A program made the position numbers and the translations under genes. Positions 33,559-47,904 of a DNA stretch of 64,000 nt are shown one piece after another. Source of the DNA: Botryosphaeria dothidea (lineage: Eukaryota; Ascomycota; Dothideomycetes; Botryosphaeriales; Botryosphaeriaceae); contig WWBZ02000016.1 of NCBI GenBank assembly GCA_011503125.2, positions 1,240,001 through 1,304,000 of the forward strand, written 5' to 3'. Each line of letters opens with the position of its first letter. Within the stretch, counting starts at the first letter, position 1. The notes below the pieces were generated by a model, which was not told the origin of the DNA, ran no database searches, and was given only the letters and a program-made list of their open reading frames with translations.

Positions 33559-33714
33559 GTAAGTCCCCTCTCCATTCTGACAGCAGCTCACTCCAACTGC
33601 GCTGCACCGCACTTCACCCTACCCACTGCACATCCTCGCCACAATTCCTTCACTATTTTGTAACGTCATCCACGCATCATCAATTCGTGTTGCTGATTGA
33701 GTCTGCTATCACAG
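33559..33714 (+). other. Possible 5' leader intron of the helicase gene
   Basis: GTAAGT at 33559 and TATCACAG ending at 33714, five nt before the ATG, with a CTGAT branch-like site about 20 nt before the acceptor. This would remove most of the in-frame leader. Transcript data are not available. Confidence 0.4.
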
Positions 33715-33719
33715 ACATC

Positions 33720-35759
<2,040 letters not shown>

Positions 35760-36845
35760 GGGTCTCACAATGTTGAGATTCCTTTCTGCACAGCATGGCT
35801 GCTTTCTGGTGTCTTTATGTTTTCGGATTTTGCCTCTGGTCTAGATGGAGGAAGCCTTGGGCTGTTGATGGTAATTTACGGATCTCAATTACCATCAGCG
35901 GCCCTTTTCGGGGTCGTTAGGTGGACATTCGGGCCGGCGGCTAACTGCCTTAACTTCTCGGCGTGGATACTTCGTGGCTGAGAAGAAATGGTAAAGGGAA
36001 ACAATCAGGCATGTCTTCTGGCTTGAAGATCAGCTTTGACGGCGAGATCATTGCGAGGCGACCAGTATATAGGTAGCGAATTTTGAACAGGATGTTCGCT
36101 CATAACTTTCGTGCGATCTGATGACCGTGAATCACTTTCTGAGTGGACTGCAAGTGTTGTGATCGAAGTCCTTTTATCAATTCGCCCGCTTACTTGCATG
36201 GGCATGAATCCCCCTCATCCGTAAGTACATCTGATTTGCACCCAACTTGGGCGCTATTAATGATAACTTTCCAGGTTAATCCATACTACATTCCGTCATG
36301 CATTTCTTCCTGTCCATCATTCACGCCATACATCCCCCTTTCTATCTCATCAGCAACAATCATGTAAGCAATCATCCATCCATCCATCCATCCATCCATC
36401 AATTCGTATGTGCAGTATCCATCAACAGCGTTTGACTTTCGTTCCGATCATGTCTAGATGAAAAAGGAAAAAAAAATGAGAACAGGAAAAGACAAAACAT
36501 AATCTGCGGCGAGGCTTTTTTTCATGATGACATGCTTGCGCGTCGTCATATCAACAAGGGTGATTAGAGATGTGACAACCGGATTATTAGAGAGAAGCAA
36601 AGACAAAACTCTATCGGAGCATTCACATAGAACTGACCTCGAGGCTCGAAGCAGCAGCTCGCGAAAAAGAAGTAACGTTGAAAACGGGGCCTGAAAAAGG
36701 GGCCGATCCGAGCGAAAAAGGGTATATGCCGCGCGTTCTTGCTGGAAATAGAAGCTCGAAGAAAGGGACAATCAAAAACCGACTCGAAAGCAAGAAAATG
36801 CCGATTCAAATGCGATGAGAAAAGGGAGATGAAATAAAACGTTGC
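35760..36845. other. Convergent intergenic region with a microsatellite
   Basis: Downstream of both the helicase and the DUF3433 gene. Contains the CATC repeat listed separately and a purine-rich stretch near 36460-36480. No gene is supported. Confidence 0.5.
36372..36400 (+). repeat. CATC tetranucleotide microsatellite
   Basis: About seven tandem CATC units without interruption in the gap between two convergent genes. Likely length-polymorphic between strains. Confidence 0.9.
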
Positions 36846-39666
36846 TCAATCAAAATGCATCATGCGACCCTCGCCTCTCTGCACACGGTCAATACCCAGA
36901 TGCTCGCGACCATCTCGGCCCCAGTGCACGCCGAAGCCGTACATGATGCTTCCGGGGTCGAGCAAGCTACGGCGCTTCTCCATGGCGGCAGCTCGCAGTT
37001 CTTCGGGGCTCTCCTGCTGCTGGCCGGGGAAGTACTGGCCGCGGGGATCGCGCCGCGATCCCGTCGAACCGGGAGCGGCGAAGCTGGCGGCGATCTCATT
37101 CTGCTCCTTCTGCTGCTTTTCTGCCGCGGCGCGAAGGTTGGCCTTGGAGCCGCCGGCACCGGGCATGACGAGCGAGCGCAGTGACCGCGCGAAGCCTTGG
37201 TCGAGGTAGACGGGCCCCATGAGGCGTGCTACGAGTTCGGCCTTTGTTGCTGGCCGGCTGAAGGCGCGGTCGGTGAGCATGCGGGATTGGTAGAGCCAGG
37301 AGATCATTTCCGCGAGGTTGCGCGATTCGTGCGGGAGAGCCATGTTGCTGCGGCCGAGGATGAGCATGAAGAGCGTGAACACGTAGATTCCCAGGAAGAC
37401 GCAGAGTGCGTAGTAACCCGCAGGGTGCGCAGCGACGCGAAGCTCGCCATCAGAGGGGTAGTATTGGGTGAAGAAGAGACCCGAAGCGAGGACTGGGAGG
37501 GTGAAGGCGTTCATGAGCGACACGAAAGAGAATAATGTGACGCGCCAGTGATGATTGGCTGCCGCAGTGAGCGTTACGGAAATCGGCAGGCGGGCGGGAT
37601 AGTCCAGAAGGATGGAAGTCTCCGCGGAGGCGCCGCCCGGGTTGCTGAGTGCCTCGAAAGGAGCTAGGCGGCGGAACGCGAAATCAAGTGTCTGAAAGAA
37701 GAGGTAGAGGAACATGGTGAGCAGAATAGGCAGGAAGGAGTAGAGAAAGTTGGAGCTCGAGAAGCCAGCCGGGTTGGCCGCGACTGGAACGAGGGGGCGG
37801 AATCCATCAAGCACCGCGCGGTTGACGAAGCTGACGATGAGGAAAGCCAAGTAAAGAACCGCAGCAATGATGATCCAGGCCACAACGTAAGAGTCGGTCA
37901 AGAACCACGGCAGATAGCGCCTTCGGACTGCCTCAGCGCGGATATCCATGCGGATGTCGCCTGGCCTGGCAGCCTCAAGATCTGTGCCTTCAGACGCGTA
38001 GTCCTGCTTTTCCCTAATCCTGCCATGCTCGACAGTATACCTTCTCGTTCCTCCACCGGGTTCACCAATACCGTAGAAGATATCGTTCGGCCGTCTCGAC
38101 GTGTTCCAGTAGCCAAGGCGATCAGTTCGACTGACAAGCCTGTCCCGAAATTCCAAGGGGGTCTCCAACGCTTCAGTTTCGTTGTAGTCGCTGATAACGT
38201 TGGATCTTTCGAGAAGAGCCGTGTAATCGGCAATGGAACGCGGGTCCCACTTCAGGCCGGTAGGCTTCCGGAGTTGAACGACAATCAGGACGATGCCACC
38301 AATAAGTAGAAAGTACAACACGACCGCAGTCCAAATGACACCCTGAACAGCCAACCACCGCCAGGTTCCGTTGCGCAAATCGCCATAGAAGCGAACACTG
38401 AAAGCGGAACCGAGGAGGGGGATAGTGAAGAGGAAAATCCACGAGATAATGAAGAAGCTGGCAATGAGAGGCTGACCAGCGCGGAAATGTTGGACCGTCG
38501 GGTATAGGAATTGAGTGGGGTATAGATCAAGAAAAACACCCTCAGACCGAGATTGAGATTCGTCGGCGGCCAGGGCCATGAAAGGCGAAACCCTTTGCAA
38601 GGCAGCGCAAATTTGGTGCAACCACACCAAGATAATCATGCCGAAGATAGTTGGCAGGTATTGGAAAAGGAAGTATTTGCTGTCTCCTAGGCTTCCATAA
38701 TCAAGGAGCCCGGAGTAGGTATCGGACCATACGGCACTGACGATCATGCCCGTAATCATGAGGATGCAGAGAAAAGTGAAGATCCCAAGCCATAGCGGTC
38801 GTAGTATAGAGGGCAAAAATTTCAGAGGCGGGAACTGGACAGACTTGGTTTGCGGATGGTACGGAACGAATATGTCTCTTTGTTGCACTGCAGGCTGTTA
38901 GCATGCGAATGTCTCGGGACGAAGGGTAGTAACTAACCACTGAGCGGTTCCACTGGAGGGGGGCGAGAAGGATTTCTCTCCGGCGTCTCGTAAGTTGGGT
39001 TTTGCGGTACGTAACCCACGGGTTCTTGCGGAATAAGTGGCTGCACAGAATAGCTCTCCGTGTTACTCGCCCGGCCGCCGGCGGGATATTTCCTGGAGCC
39101 ACGGACTTCCTCATCGCGAGTAAGCTGGTCAATGGCAAAGCGAATGTAGGGAGTATCGTCAACGCCCGGGGTGGTGGAGAGCGATTCGGAGTCCATGGTG
39201 CTCTTGCGACGCGGATCAGGCGGGCCGCGCGACGACGAGGCCATTGAGCGCTGGGGCACGGAGGATTCGTCGAAGTTGACAGAGCGGGGCACAGCCTGAT
39301 TTGCGCCGTAGGACTGGCGCAGCTCTGGCACGGTGGACAGGTGGTGGGGGTGGGCTATCTGCTCATGGCTCTGCAGCGGGGTGTGGTAGAGCTCGGGCGG
39401 GGTGCTGTGGCGGACGATGGTAGTTTGCGAGCGGTCATCGCCGGAGTCGGTGGAGATTTCAGAGACGGTGTAGTAATCCTCGGAGGCAGAGATGCTCTGC
39501 TGGGAAGCGCTGTGCTGGATCTGAGGCCGGCTAACTGCATGCGCTGTCAGACACGATCATGCATGGCGGCGGCGGGGGCCGTCCGGGAGAGGGCCTCGGC
39601 TTGCATGGGAATAGGTGACGTACCGTTTGTGTGCTTCAGCGCAAGCAATGGCTCATTCGAACTCAT
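36846..39666 (-). CDS. DUF3433 polytopic membrane protein
   Basis: Three exons: 39666-39624, 39534-38938 and 38887-36846. The introns are 89 nt (GTACGT...GCAG, phase 1) and 50 nt (GTTAGT...GCAG, phase 1), giving 893 residues. The first exon is 43 nt (MSSNEPLLALKHTN). Residues to about 210 are Ser/Pro-rich and disordered. Two similar halves follow, each with the DUF3433 layout: a pair of membrane helices, then FFLFQYLPTIFG-like or FLYSFLPILL-like helices, then a LDYPARLP or LDLYPTQFLYP segment and further helices; about 8-10 membrane spans in all. The C-terminus is hydrophilic and ends GRMMHFD. The family is fungal and uncharacterised; the protein is probably at the plasma membrane or vacuole. 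The ATG-like codon at 38888 is an intron/exon artefact, since the true N-terminus is upstream. Confidence 0.88.
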
Positions 39667-40947
39667 GTCGCGCGTGACGGTTCAGCTGCAAAGAATGTGG
39701 ATAACTTGCACGGCGGCATTGCGGGGACAGGCGTGGGAATGGATTCTGGCGGGCGAGGATATATGCTCACGGCGCGGTTGGGAGGCTGGGATGGTGGCTG
39801 GACGGTGGCAGAGCTGGCGCTGAGCTGCGACGCGGCAGCCCCGGCCCGAGACTGGATCTGCACGTTGCCGGAGGCTCGCCATGGCGCTTCCCTGTTTTTC
39901 ACGCGACCGTGCTCCCACGTAGCAGCCAGCAGCCTCGCCGGCGACGTGTCGTGGTGGTGGTGATGCGGTCATGGCCATGGTCGCAAGCGCACGCGCCATC
40001 AGGCGGATGCGGGTTCCTGGGCCTGGATCAGCGCGCCAGGACGCGCCGCCCGAGCGCAGCGCTGCCCTTCTTCTAACGTCCATCACAGCTGCCTCACTCC
40101 CAGTCCAGAACACCACCAGTCGATGACTCGGAATTCCCGCCTGTCAGCTGTCGTCGCCCGCCCTCCTCTGCCACCCCATTGGAGGTCGACTTGCAGCTTC
40201 CTTTCGCCCCGGCTGTTGCCGTGCTGTCTGCCCGCCGAGCGGCTGGATGATGAAACATGATGCACAGCTAACTCACTGCCGGTTTGCAAATCGTGCGGCT
40301 CTGCAATTGGACCAATCCGAATTTTGCACTTACTGTTGTTCGCTTCAGAAACTGTTCCGACTTCTTCCACCACTCACCACCCGTTCCGTGTGAACATGTC
40401 TATCCATGATAAGACAGCTGCACGATGCGTTCGCCTTGCAGCATCTTTCTCCTGCATCTCACGCGAACGTCCCACTTGCCCATAGGCTGCCCTACAGATC
40501 CTTCCAAACGGTCCCATGGCTCAGGAATTTCAGAAACAAAGATGCTGCGCTTCGCCATCTTCCCCGGGATGCTGCAGCGAGCTGTCTCGCACAGACGCTG
40601 ATGCCTGCACCGCTGTTTGTGACGATGCGCGGTAACAACGTAGCCCGGTGGACCCATCTGTCACCCTCTTCTTTCCCCTTCCATCTTCTTCTATTCTTGA
40701 GAGTAGAGTCATAATACATTTCCAATGATGCGTTCGGACAAACGTTATCTGAAGAGATATGACGCTGATAGCGCGGAGCGGAAAGATGCTGAGACATGAA
40801 CTGGCTGGAAATACTATGTGGTTAGAAGATAAGATAGCCGTGGTGAGGCTCTTGGCTATGCACGATCAAAGAAAGCATTCAGAATTATACATCGGGTCTG
40901 ATTGCTCGGGTATTCGACAGCCACATTACTGAGCACTAAGCCGCGCC
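39667..40947. other. Intergenic, nothing recognised
   Basis: Promoter side of the DUF3433 gene and 3' side of the fructosamine-kinase gene. Frames here on both strands are GC-driven and lack motifs. Confidence 0.5.
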
Positions 40948-42010
40948 TTAAGCTTTACTTCCTCCATACTTCCTGATCAAACTCCTCATGATGCTGACGG
41001 CACCCGACTTGTACCCACCACCAAATAGAGCGTGGTGGTTCAGATGGTGATATAATTCATACAGCGCCACCCTGTCCTCATACTCCTCCACGGGCTCAGT
41101 TTTCGGACATAGCTGGTGGTACTCCCTCAAGAAGCTCCCTCCAAACCCCCCAAACATCTTCATGATGCCCAGCTCAAACTCGCTGTGCGCATAACAAGCG
41201 CTCGAATCATATACCACCTCCTCCACCTCCGCATCCGGACTGCCAATCCTCCCGACCGACGCATTGCCCGACCACAGGTCCCCGTGCACGACGACGGGTG
41301 TCACGCCCTTGCCATTGTTCAGATGGTCGTCGCCGATGAGTCGTGGCACGACCTCGTCGGCTGTGCGATTCACCAGGTCGCGCAGCTCCTTGTCGCCGCC
41401 GTTGTTCTTCTCTGACTGGCGCAGGATGAAGCGCAGCCGGTTCTCGGCGTAGAAGTCGGCCCAGCTGGATTTGTAGCTATTGTCCTGCGGCGTATCACCG
41501 CAGCATGTCGTCGCCGGAAAGCCAAATTGCGGCCTGTCGTAGCCCGGCGGCGCGGGCGCGGGCGTGGTGTGGAGTTTGGCGAGCTTGGAGGCGAGCGATT
41601 CGCTGGAGGTGGAGCCGCGGGCGAGGCGCGAGCCCAGATGCAGAAAGTCGGTGACGAGGAAGGAGGTTGACGGAGACGAGGAGAACTGCCCGAAGCCGAA
41701 GGACTGGGGGCAGAGATTGGGGACGGCGTCGTGTATGGCTTTGAGAGAGGCGTGCTCGCCTAGGATAGTGGGGTTAGTGTGCTGTGTGGATCGGCGAATG
41801 GGCGTGGAGGCTGTGCGCACCTTCGAACATAATGGCTGCTTCCTCGCCCTTTCCAGTCTTCATGAAGAACTGTTTCTCTTTGCCATCGGGCAGCTTGGCC
41901 ACGATCTTGGACGTCGAGGCTGACGACATGCCCCCGGCGCCGGCGGAAGAGACGCTGGTGGCGGATGGATCCACGCCAATTGCTTTGGCCACGGCGTCGT
42001 CGAGCTTCAT
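40948..42010 (-). CDS. Fructosamine/ketosamine-3-kinase family protein
   Basis: Two exons, 42010-41821 and 41759-40948, with a 61-nt phase-1 intron, give 333 residues. The kinase-like fold shows an ATP-lysine region (KQFFMKTGKGEEAAIMFEGEHASLKAI), the catalytic loop VVVHGDLWSGN (HGDxxxxN) and the metal-binding segment VYDSSACYAHSEFELG (Asp in place of DFG). FN3K-type enzymes phosphorylate sugars attached to protein amines so that the adducts fall off, repairing glycated proteins. The start at 42010 (MKLDDAV) has a CCACC context. An upstream in-frame ATG at 42055 would add MLRTLRHITTRSVST, which looks like a mitochondrial presequence, so a dual-localised form is possible. Length fits the family (about 310). 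Confidence 0.92.
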
Positions 42011-42487
42011 GGTGGATACACTTCGTGTAGTGATGTGGCGGAGAGTGCGGAGCATGTAAGGTTTGAGTGCCGTGACATTTTCAGGTGATGGAGCTCTGCA
42101 TTGCACGAGTCGAGCGATATGACGTTTTGTTGCAGGGGTCTGAGGGAGCTTGGATCACCCCTCCTCAACGATGAACGCAACAATGGATATTCCTTTCTTC
42201 AGTCATACTTGCGGTGAAACTTGACACAGCAGCATCTTCTTATCTTCACTCTACCATGACTCCTGTATGTAGTTTTAATATGTTCTCACAGTAATGAATG
42301 TCAGATCAAGCCCGAAAACTGCATCATGAAGCATCAATACGAATACTAGCGTTGGAAAAACTGAACGAATGCCAGAACTCATGCTTCAATTGTTACTGTG
42401 TATTGGCGCATGATGCTGAAATACTTCAAGAGTGGCCTTGGACATTCTATAGTTCGATTGCACCATTTACCAGAAATTGCGAGCATT
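42011..42487. other. Short intergenic region
   Basis: Upstream of the fructosamine-kinase gene and downstream of the lactonase-like gene. Nothing recognised. Confidence 0.5.
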
Positions 42488-43499
42488 TTAAGTATACGCA
42501 TGTGGAGCGTGCCTGTACTTGTTGAAAGTGTCCTTGCAATGGCCAAACACCATCTTCGCACTTGTTCTCTTCTGAAGCATACGGATCATCTGGTGGCTTC
42601 TAACCCAATCGTCGTGGTCGCGAGCCAGCCAACCCTGGGGATGGTTTGCCTCAAAGTTCTCATAGACATGGTACTGATCGGTGGTGAAGATCCAAGTTCC
42701 GGAATCCTTGAGGTTTGCCTGGAGGATGCAAAGACCCGGAGTATGGCCTGGCGAGTGCCGCAAAATAATTCCCTGAGCGAGTTCAAGAAAATCGCCGTGA
42801 AAAGGAGTCCAGTTTAGGTCGAAGGTGAGATGTTGCGGAAGGTATACTCCGAGGTCGGATTTGCTTGCGACACTGTAGAAGGCGTGCTTAAGTTCTTTCT
42901 CATGAACGTAGATCGGCACGTCCGTGCCGCGGAAATAGTCGAGGCCGCCAGCGTGATCGAGATGAAGGTGCCCCATGATTACAGCCTTGACATCGGAGAT
43001 TTTATGGCCAGTCTTCGCAATTTGCGCCTCAAGCTCTTGTTCCGGGTGGTAATTGGACTGGGCGAAGATGTCGTTCAAAGGGGCTCCCCAGCTCTGAGGG
43101 TAGTTTTCGCCGCTTCCTGTCTCAAACAGAACCAGGCCCTCGGTTGGATGCTCAATGAGGGCTGAGATAACAACCAGTTCACGCCGTTTTGCAATATTTT
43201 TCGGGTTTGAGGCAAGAGTAGTTCCACCCTAATAGGAATGAGCAAGCTCACATAGACACAACAGTAAGCAAGAAGGTAATACTCCACGCTTGAACCATCC
43301 CTCGTCAGCTTCCATGTTGCCAAGGTGTAGAAGCTGGGGGAAATTAGCGATTCCGAATCCATGAATGGGAGGCTTAAGCCCGTACCCATAGCTTCGTGCC
43401 CTGTTCAATTTGTCAGCGCGGACCCCTCGGTGTCATTGTAATAGAGGTCGGCATGCCTACCTCAGGCGCCTGGATGAGGGTATCGATAGAAGTTGCCAT
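42488..43499 (-). CDS. Metallo-beta-lactamase fold hydrolase, AttM/AHL-lactonase-like
   Basis: Four exons: 43499-43461, 43400-43386, 43333-43283 and 43228-42488. The introns are 60, 52 and 54 nt, all phase 0, giving 281 residues. Exon 2 is a 15-nt microexon (GTKLW). With it the N-terminus reads APEGTKLWLLHLGNMEADEGW, as in this family; without it the frame stops at once. The zinc site is HLHLDH (residues 122-127), with further ligands expected from SPGHTPG, TTDQYH and FGHC. Bacterial relatives open the lactone of acyl-homoserine-lactone signals; fungal members may act on other lactones or esters. No signal peptide is seen, so it is probably cytosolic. Substrate is inferred only from family. 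Confidence 0.9.
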
Positions 43500-44616
43500 G
43501 GTTTGGGCAGGCTCTCTGATCGGTGAAGAACTAGTTTCAAGAAGTTGTGGGTTTGAGAGAAAGGAAACCGCAGAGACAGCTTTTATATAACTTCACGTAG
43601 AACTAAACTGCTCGGCTTTTTCGGAGAGAATTACGAGACTGCCCCATCATTGTGGACTCCCCACCCTTCACACGGACGCATGACTCTGTCTTGGGAAACA
43701 ACCAAGCTCTTTAGCGGCCGTCGAAGAGGATCCTGTGGACCCCACTGACCAATGACAAAGAGACTCTTTCCACGATAACGGTGACCCCTGCGAATTTCAG
43801 ATGTGTTCGTCTCCAGCATGACTGAAGGGTAACTCTGTAAGATACGAAGCAGTTACTGCGGAGAACGACCTGGGGTAGGCCATCGGGCTGTACATCTTAG
43901 CCATCGCGAACGCTTGCAGGTGGCTAAATCAAGACTACGATTGCTTGCATGGGAGATCCCTTTCAATGAATTCTTCGCAAGCAATTACCATATATTTAAC
44001 TCGCGTTCTTGGGACTTGAGACCAAAAGCTGATGGCACGGCTCAAGTGCATTTTCTCCGCAGGTGGGGATGCAGAGTCCGCGCAATGCTCTCGATTGACG
44101 ATGGAGCCAGAAGGCGGCCACGAGGACTTTACAAATTCAAGATCCACAGCGGGATTGCCGAATGGCGTAAAGCAGCCGAAAGCGCAGGGCAGGCTTGGAA
44201 GCGGGGCGGGCGGGCGGGAAGGGCGTGCGTGCATTGCTGGAGAACGTCATCTGCCACTGGAAGTTCGACGCGGTACACAGGACGCGTGGTGCGAGGGCTC
44301 TCGTGAAGAAAAGAGCGGCAGAGGGCGGGCGGGCGCGTGCTGGGGTGGCAGTGCTTCTTTGAACCTGCCGGGCACGGATCTTGTTTCGATCGCCGCTTCC
44401 CCTGGCCGCCGCCGATAGTTATTCATGGCGTCAGCCCGTTAATCTGTCACTTACGACGCCTAACGCCTGCCCGTCCTACAATGCACCGCTGAGTCGCAAA
44501 CTTCCGGCCTGCAGACTGCTGCAAGGGCGCATCCGCTCTTCTACCGCCCTCCTCCCGCTCCTCCACTCACCCCAGTCTGGAATCCCCCCCGCCTCCAACG
44601 TCCGCAGCAGCCCACC
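43500..44616. other. Divergent intergenic region
   Basis: Between the start codons of the lactonase-like and DUF3405 genes. A TATATAAC at about 43584 precedes the lactonase start on its strand side. No further gene or repeat is supported. Confidence 0.45.
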
Positions 44617-46333
44617 ATGGCGCGGCGCTCGTCGACTCTGCTGCTCGCATTCCTGCTGCTCTTCGGCCTCCTCTTCTTCGCCGGATCGCCCACCACCTCG
44701 CTTCACCATCGCCGCGCCTTCAAGTCCTGCGTCCTCGACTCCGACCTGGCAAAGCGCGCCCAACGTGCCAAGATCCCGACCAAAACCGACAATCAGAGTG
44801 CGTTTCAATCCGTTTCGAGTCCCATGCCGTGCGACCCCGAGCTGACATGCAAAAAACAGCGCTGCGCCATCTCTTCGGACTCCCGAACCTCCTCGACAGC
44901 TACGAGCACTGTTACGATGCGGACACCCGCCTGGCACCCTACGGCTTCGACCCGCAGAAGCAGTACACCGACCAGAAGGCCATCTGGGCCGGTCGCGACT
45001 GGAGAAGGGAGCAACATGAGTGTGCCATGAAGAACGGCCTTTTGCCTGGCCTCGGAACCCAGAAGCGCAAGCATTTCCATCTGCCCGATCACGACTCGCA
45101 GCGATATCTTACCACCCAACCCGCGAAGAAGGATACGAGGAAGCCGACCCCGCGGACTGCCGTGATTATGAGAACCTCGGATAATTTCAATTGGGCTGGC
45201 GACATCGCCGCCTACATCAGGTCGATGATCGTTGAGCTGTCTTTGGAATCCGGAGGCGTGTATGAACTGTTCATTCTGGTCCAGGTCAAGGATCTCAAGC
45301 AGCACATTTTCTTAGATCCCGAGGCCTACGACCGTGTGCTGCGTAAACACGTGCCTGAGGAGTTCCGCGGCATGGCCTACCTATGGAATGAAAATCTGCT
45401 CAAGGCATGGTATCCGGAAGTCCCTGATCATAGGTCAGTCACCTCCACCCTGATTTCATTATCCAGTGTTAACCGACATACAGCTACATCCACCAGGCTT
45501 ACCAAGCTCTGCAGCTCTTCGCCGAATTTATCGCCCCTGACTTTGACTTTTTCTGGCAATTCGAGATGGACTGGCGGGCCACCACCCCCCACCTGAAAGC
45601 ATTCGAACGCATGGCCTCGTGGGCCAGAGAACAGCCCCGACTCTACCTTAACAGCATGAACTCAGCATGGTACATTCCTAGCTTGCAAGGCTCATGGCAT
45701 GATCTATGGATGCTTATGAATGAGACACTCTGGACCGACAAGCGAGCTGCTGAAGTTCGCGCGCATGGCAAGAACTGGGGCATTGGAGAAGAAGCCGATC
45801 TGATCACTCTTGCTCCGATCGTCGATGTTCGTACCACGGACTTCTGGCTTTTCCGTGGCATGATTCATAACGATCCGTATCAAATCAAGGCGAAGAAACT
45901 GCCTCACTTTGCCGCACCGGTTGCCATGACGCGCACTTCGAAACGCCTCCTGAATGCAGTCCACACTCTACAGCAGCAGTATGGATTTTGGATGGCTTCG
46001 GAGTCTACTATGGAAACAATGGCCTACCACAAGGGTTTCAAAGCGGTCCACGCCCAACACCCGGTCTTCTTCAATGGCACTGAGACCGACAAGATGGTCG
46101 ACTGGCTTTTCAATTCCGGTGGACCAGAGAATTTAGGCGGTGGACCCGACAGCCAGTACAATTGGGAAGGCGCTGCGCACAAGGTCTTGGAGAAGCTCAC
46201 ATGGTGGTGGCCCCGTGAAGGATACGATCACTACCCGCAACACGTGTGGTCCGACTTTCTCAAGAAAGACGCCTGCCTACCCCCGGGCATGTTCCATCCC
46301 TTCAAGTGGGACAAATACAAGGGTCCTAAATGA
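44617..46333 (+). CDS. DUF3405 type II membrane protein
   Basis: Three exons, 44617-44797, 44860-45433 and 45484-46333, with introns of 62 and 50 nt, give 534 residues. The ATG has a CACCATGG context. One N-terminal signal anchor (STLLLAFLLLFGLLFFAGS, about 5-23) predicts a Golgi/ER lumenal protein. The lumenal part matches the fungal DUF3405 family in style: PRTAVIMRTSDNFNWAGD, a block around HQAYQALQLFAEFIAPDFDFFWQFEMDWR, and FWLFRGMIHNDPY. The pattern resembles glycosyltransferase-like folds with an acidic EMDWR metal-type motif, but enzymatic activity is not established. Roles in secondary-metabolite or wall glycan processing have been suggested by context in other genomes; here the neighbours give no hint. 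Confidence 0.88.
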
Positions 46334-47904
46334 ACGAAGTCCAAGGAACTTGCTCTATTTTCCACCACCATGACAGCAGTCACCGCGAGACTCTGTTGCG
46401 CCATTGCTGAGGACACTTTCCAGCACGTGGCCCTGCTTCTTACTCTTTCCAGAGACACCGAGAAACGGCGACAACGTAGAAGCCGCACCACCGATATACG
46501 AACGCCGGCAGGGCTTCGTCAAACCTGGCCATTTACGCACGTTTGAAACGCCAAGATTTCAATAAGCTTTTCTGGAAAGAAAGGGCAATGTTTGGAATTC
46601 GGCGGCATACGATGCAACGCTAGTGTGAAGACAGCGAAAATTGCTGCACACACTTCATTTCTACAGCGAAACCACTGTACGATAGACCTTGAGTAATGGC
46701 GAATTGGATAGAAGCTTGACTAGATACCCACATAGATGCTAATGAATCACTATGAAACCCATTCTGCAACCGTGCAGATCCAGATTTCGGCCGGCAATCC
46801 TCGGAGCTTGATTGAATTTGCCTTACCATTCTACCTTTTTCACTTAACCTAATCAGATTTCTTGACTTTGCAAGCCGAATCACTTTATCCCTCGTCTTCT
46901 AACGGCTTGAAAGGTTATTTCGCTTTCATTTCCCGATTCATTGCGGTCTTCCGATCTTGCCGCCGGGGACGTTCGAATGGTGTTCTTGCGGGCCGCGGCA
47001 GTTCCGAGTTGAAGACATCGCCTCTGACCAAAGTGCATATCGATTGCCACAATGGCAATGCCGATACTTGATTTGTTGCTCGGGCGGTTGAAACCCATGG
47101 AAGCGTTGGATTATGAGCACTTGAAGCATTCATTTGAGTGTAGCGCGGTCATTCTTCTGAACACATATCTAGATAAGGACCTCAAATTTTTCTAATAATT
47201 CCTTGCACAGTTCGCTTGCGGACGACTCGTAAAATGGAAACTTACTGTGGATTTACCCCATCCAAGCCCAATCCCAAGCACCTTAGATTCTCTACAGTTC
47301 TCACTCTATGAGAGATAACGCCTCCCGTCAGGCCGAGATAAAATAATCGCATTTCAATAATCATCTAATTTGGAGACAAAGAGCTTGATATCATTTATTC
47401 AGACAGATTGCTTGGGTCTCAATTCCAGGTTCTGTCGCGCAGCTATCAATTTAGCCTGAGACCGAGATCATCTGGACAATAGAGGCCAAACTCTGGACTC
47501 ACATGCATAGTGGATACGGTTAGATCATTTATTTGACTGAGACCTTAGGAAGAAGAGATCAATATCCTTACGGTATTTGTCTCGCAACTTCATACCACTA
47601 GGAAGCTGGTTTCCAGCAAACGTATAGATTACGCTACCAGTCTACACCAGTAGAAGCCGATTATTGCATCCCCAATCGCCCTATCACACGGTGAAAGCAC
47701 AGTTGCGGCTCGAAAGCTCAAGTGTGTTCTACTTACTAAGACCGAGAGCACAAAATTACGCCGGCAGAATCAGATATGCAAACCTTTCGCGCAAGTTTTC
47801 CCCGAACGCCGTGAGAGAGCGCCCAGCAACGCCGAACATACGTACATGAACGCCGCAAAAGAAACCGAAAGGCTGATAGTCATAAACGCTAAGTCTCACA
47901 AACC
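46334..47904. other. Convergent intergenic region, AT-richer
   Basis: 1.57 kb downstream of both neighbours, noticeably lower in GC from about 46550 to 47850. Only short frames are present. I looked for LTR ends, terminal inverted repeats and tRNA boxes and found none. Confidence 0.5.

Larger units (their letters stand above)
31235..33719. other. Divergent intergenic region invaded by an LTR element
   Basis: Between the K+ channel and RNA helicase start codons. It holds a solo LTR (31831-32320) and a short palindrome related to the foldback family (31669-31686). No protein gene is supported. The helicase frame stays open upstream without a stop back to 33195, probably 5' leader. Confidence 0.55.

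Noticed and set aside
33195..33719. In-frame N-terminal extension of the RNA helicase
   Set aside because: It begins with no DEAD-box-like sequence, has poor codon bias and contains a likely leader intron. The ATG at 33720 starts the typical acidic N-terminus.
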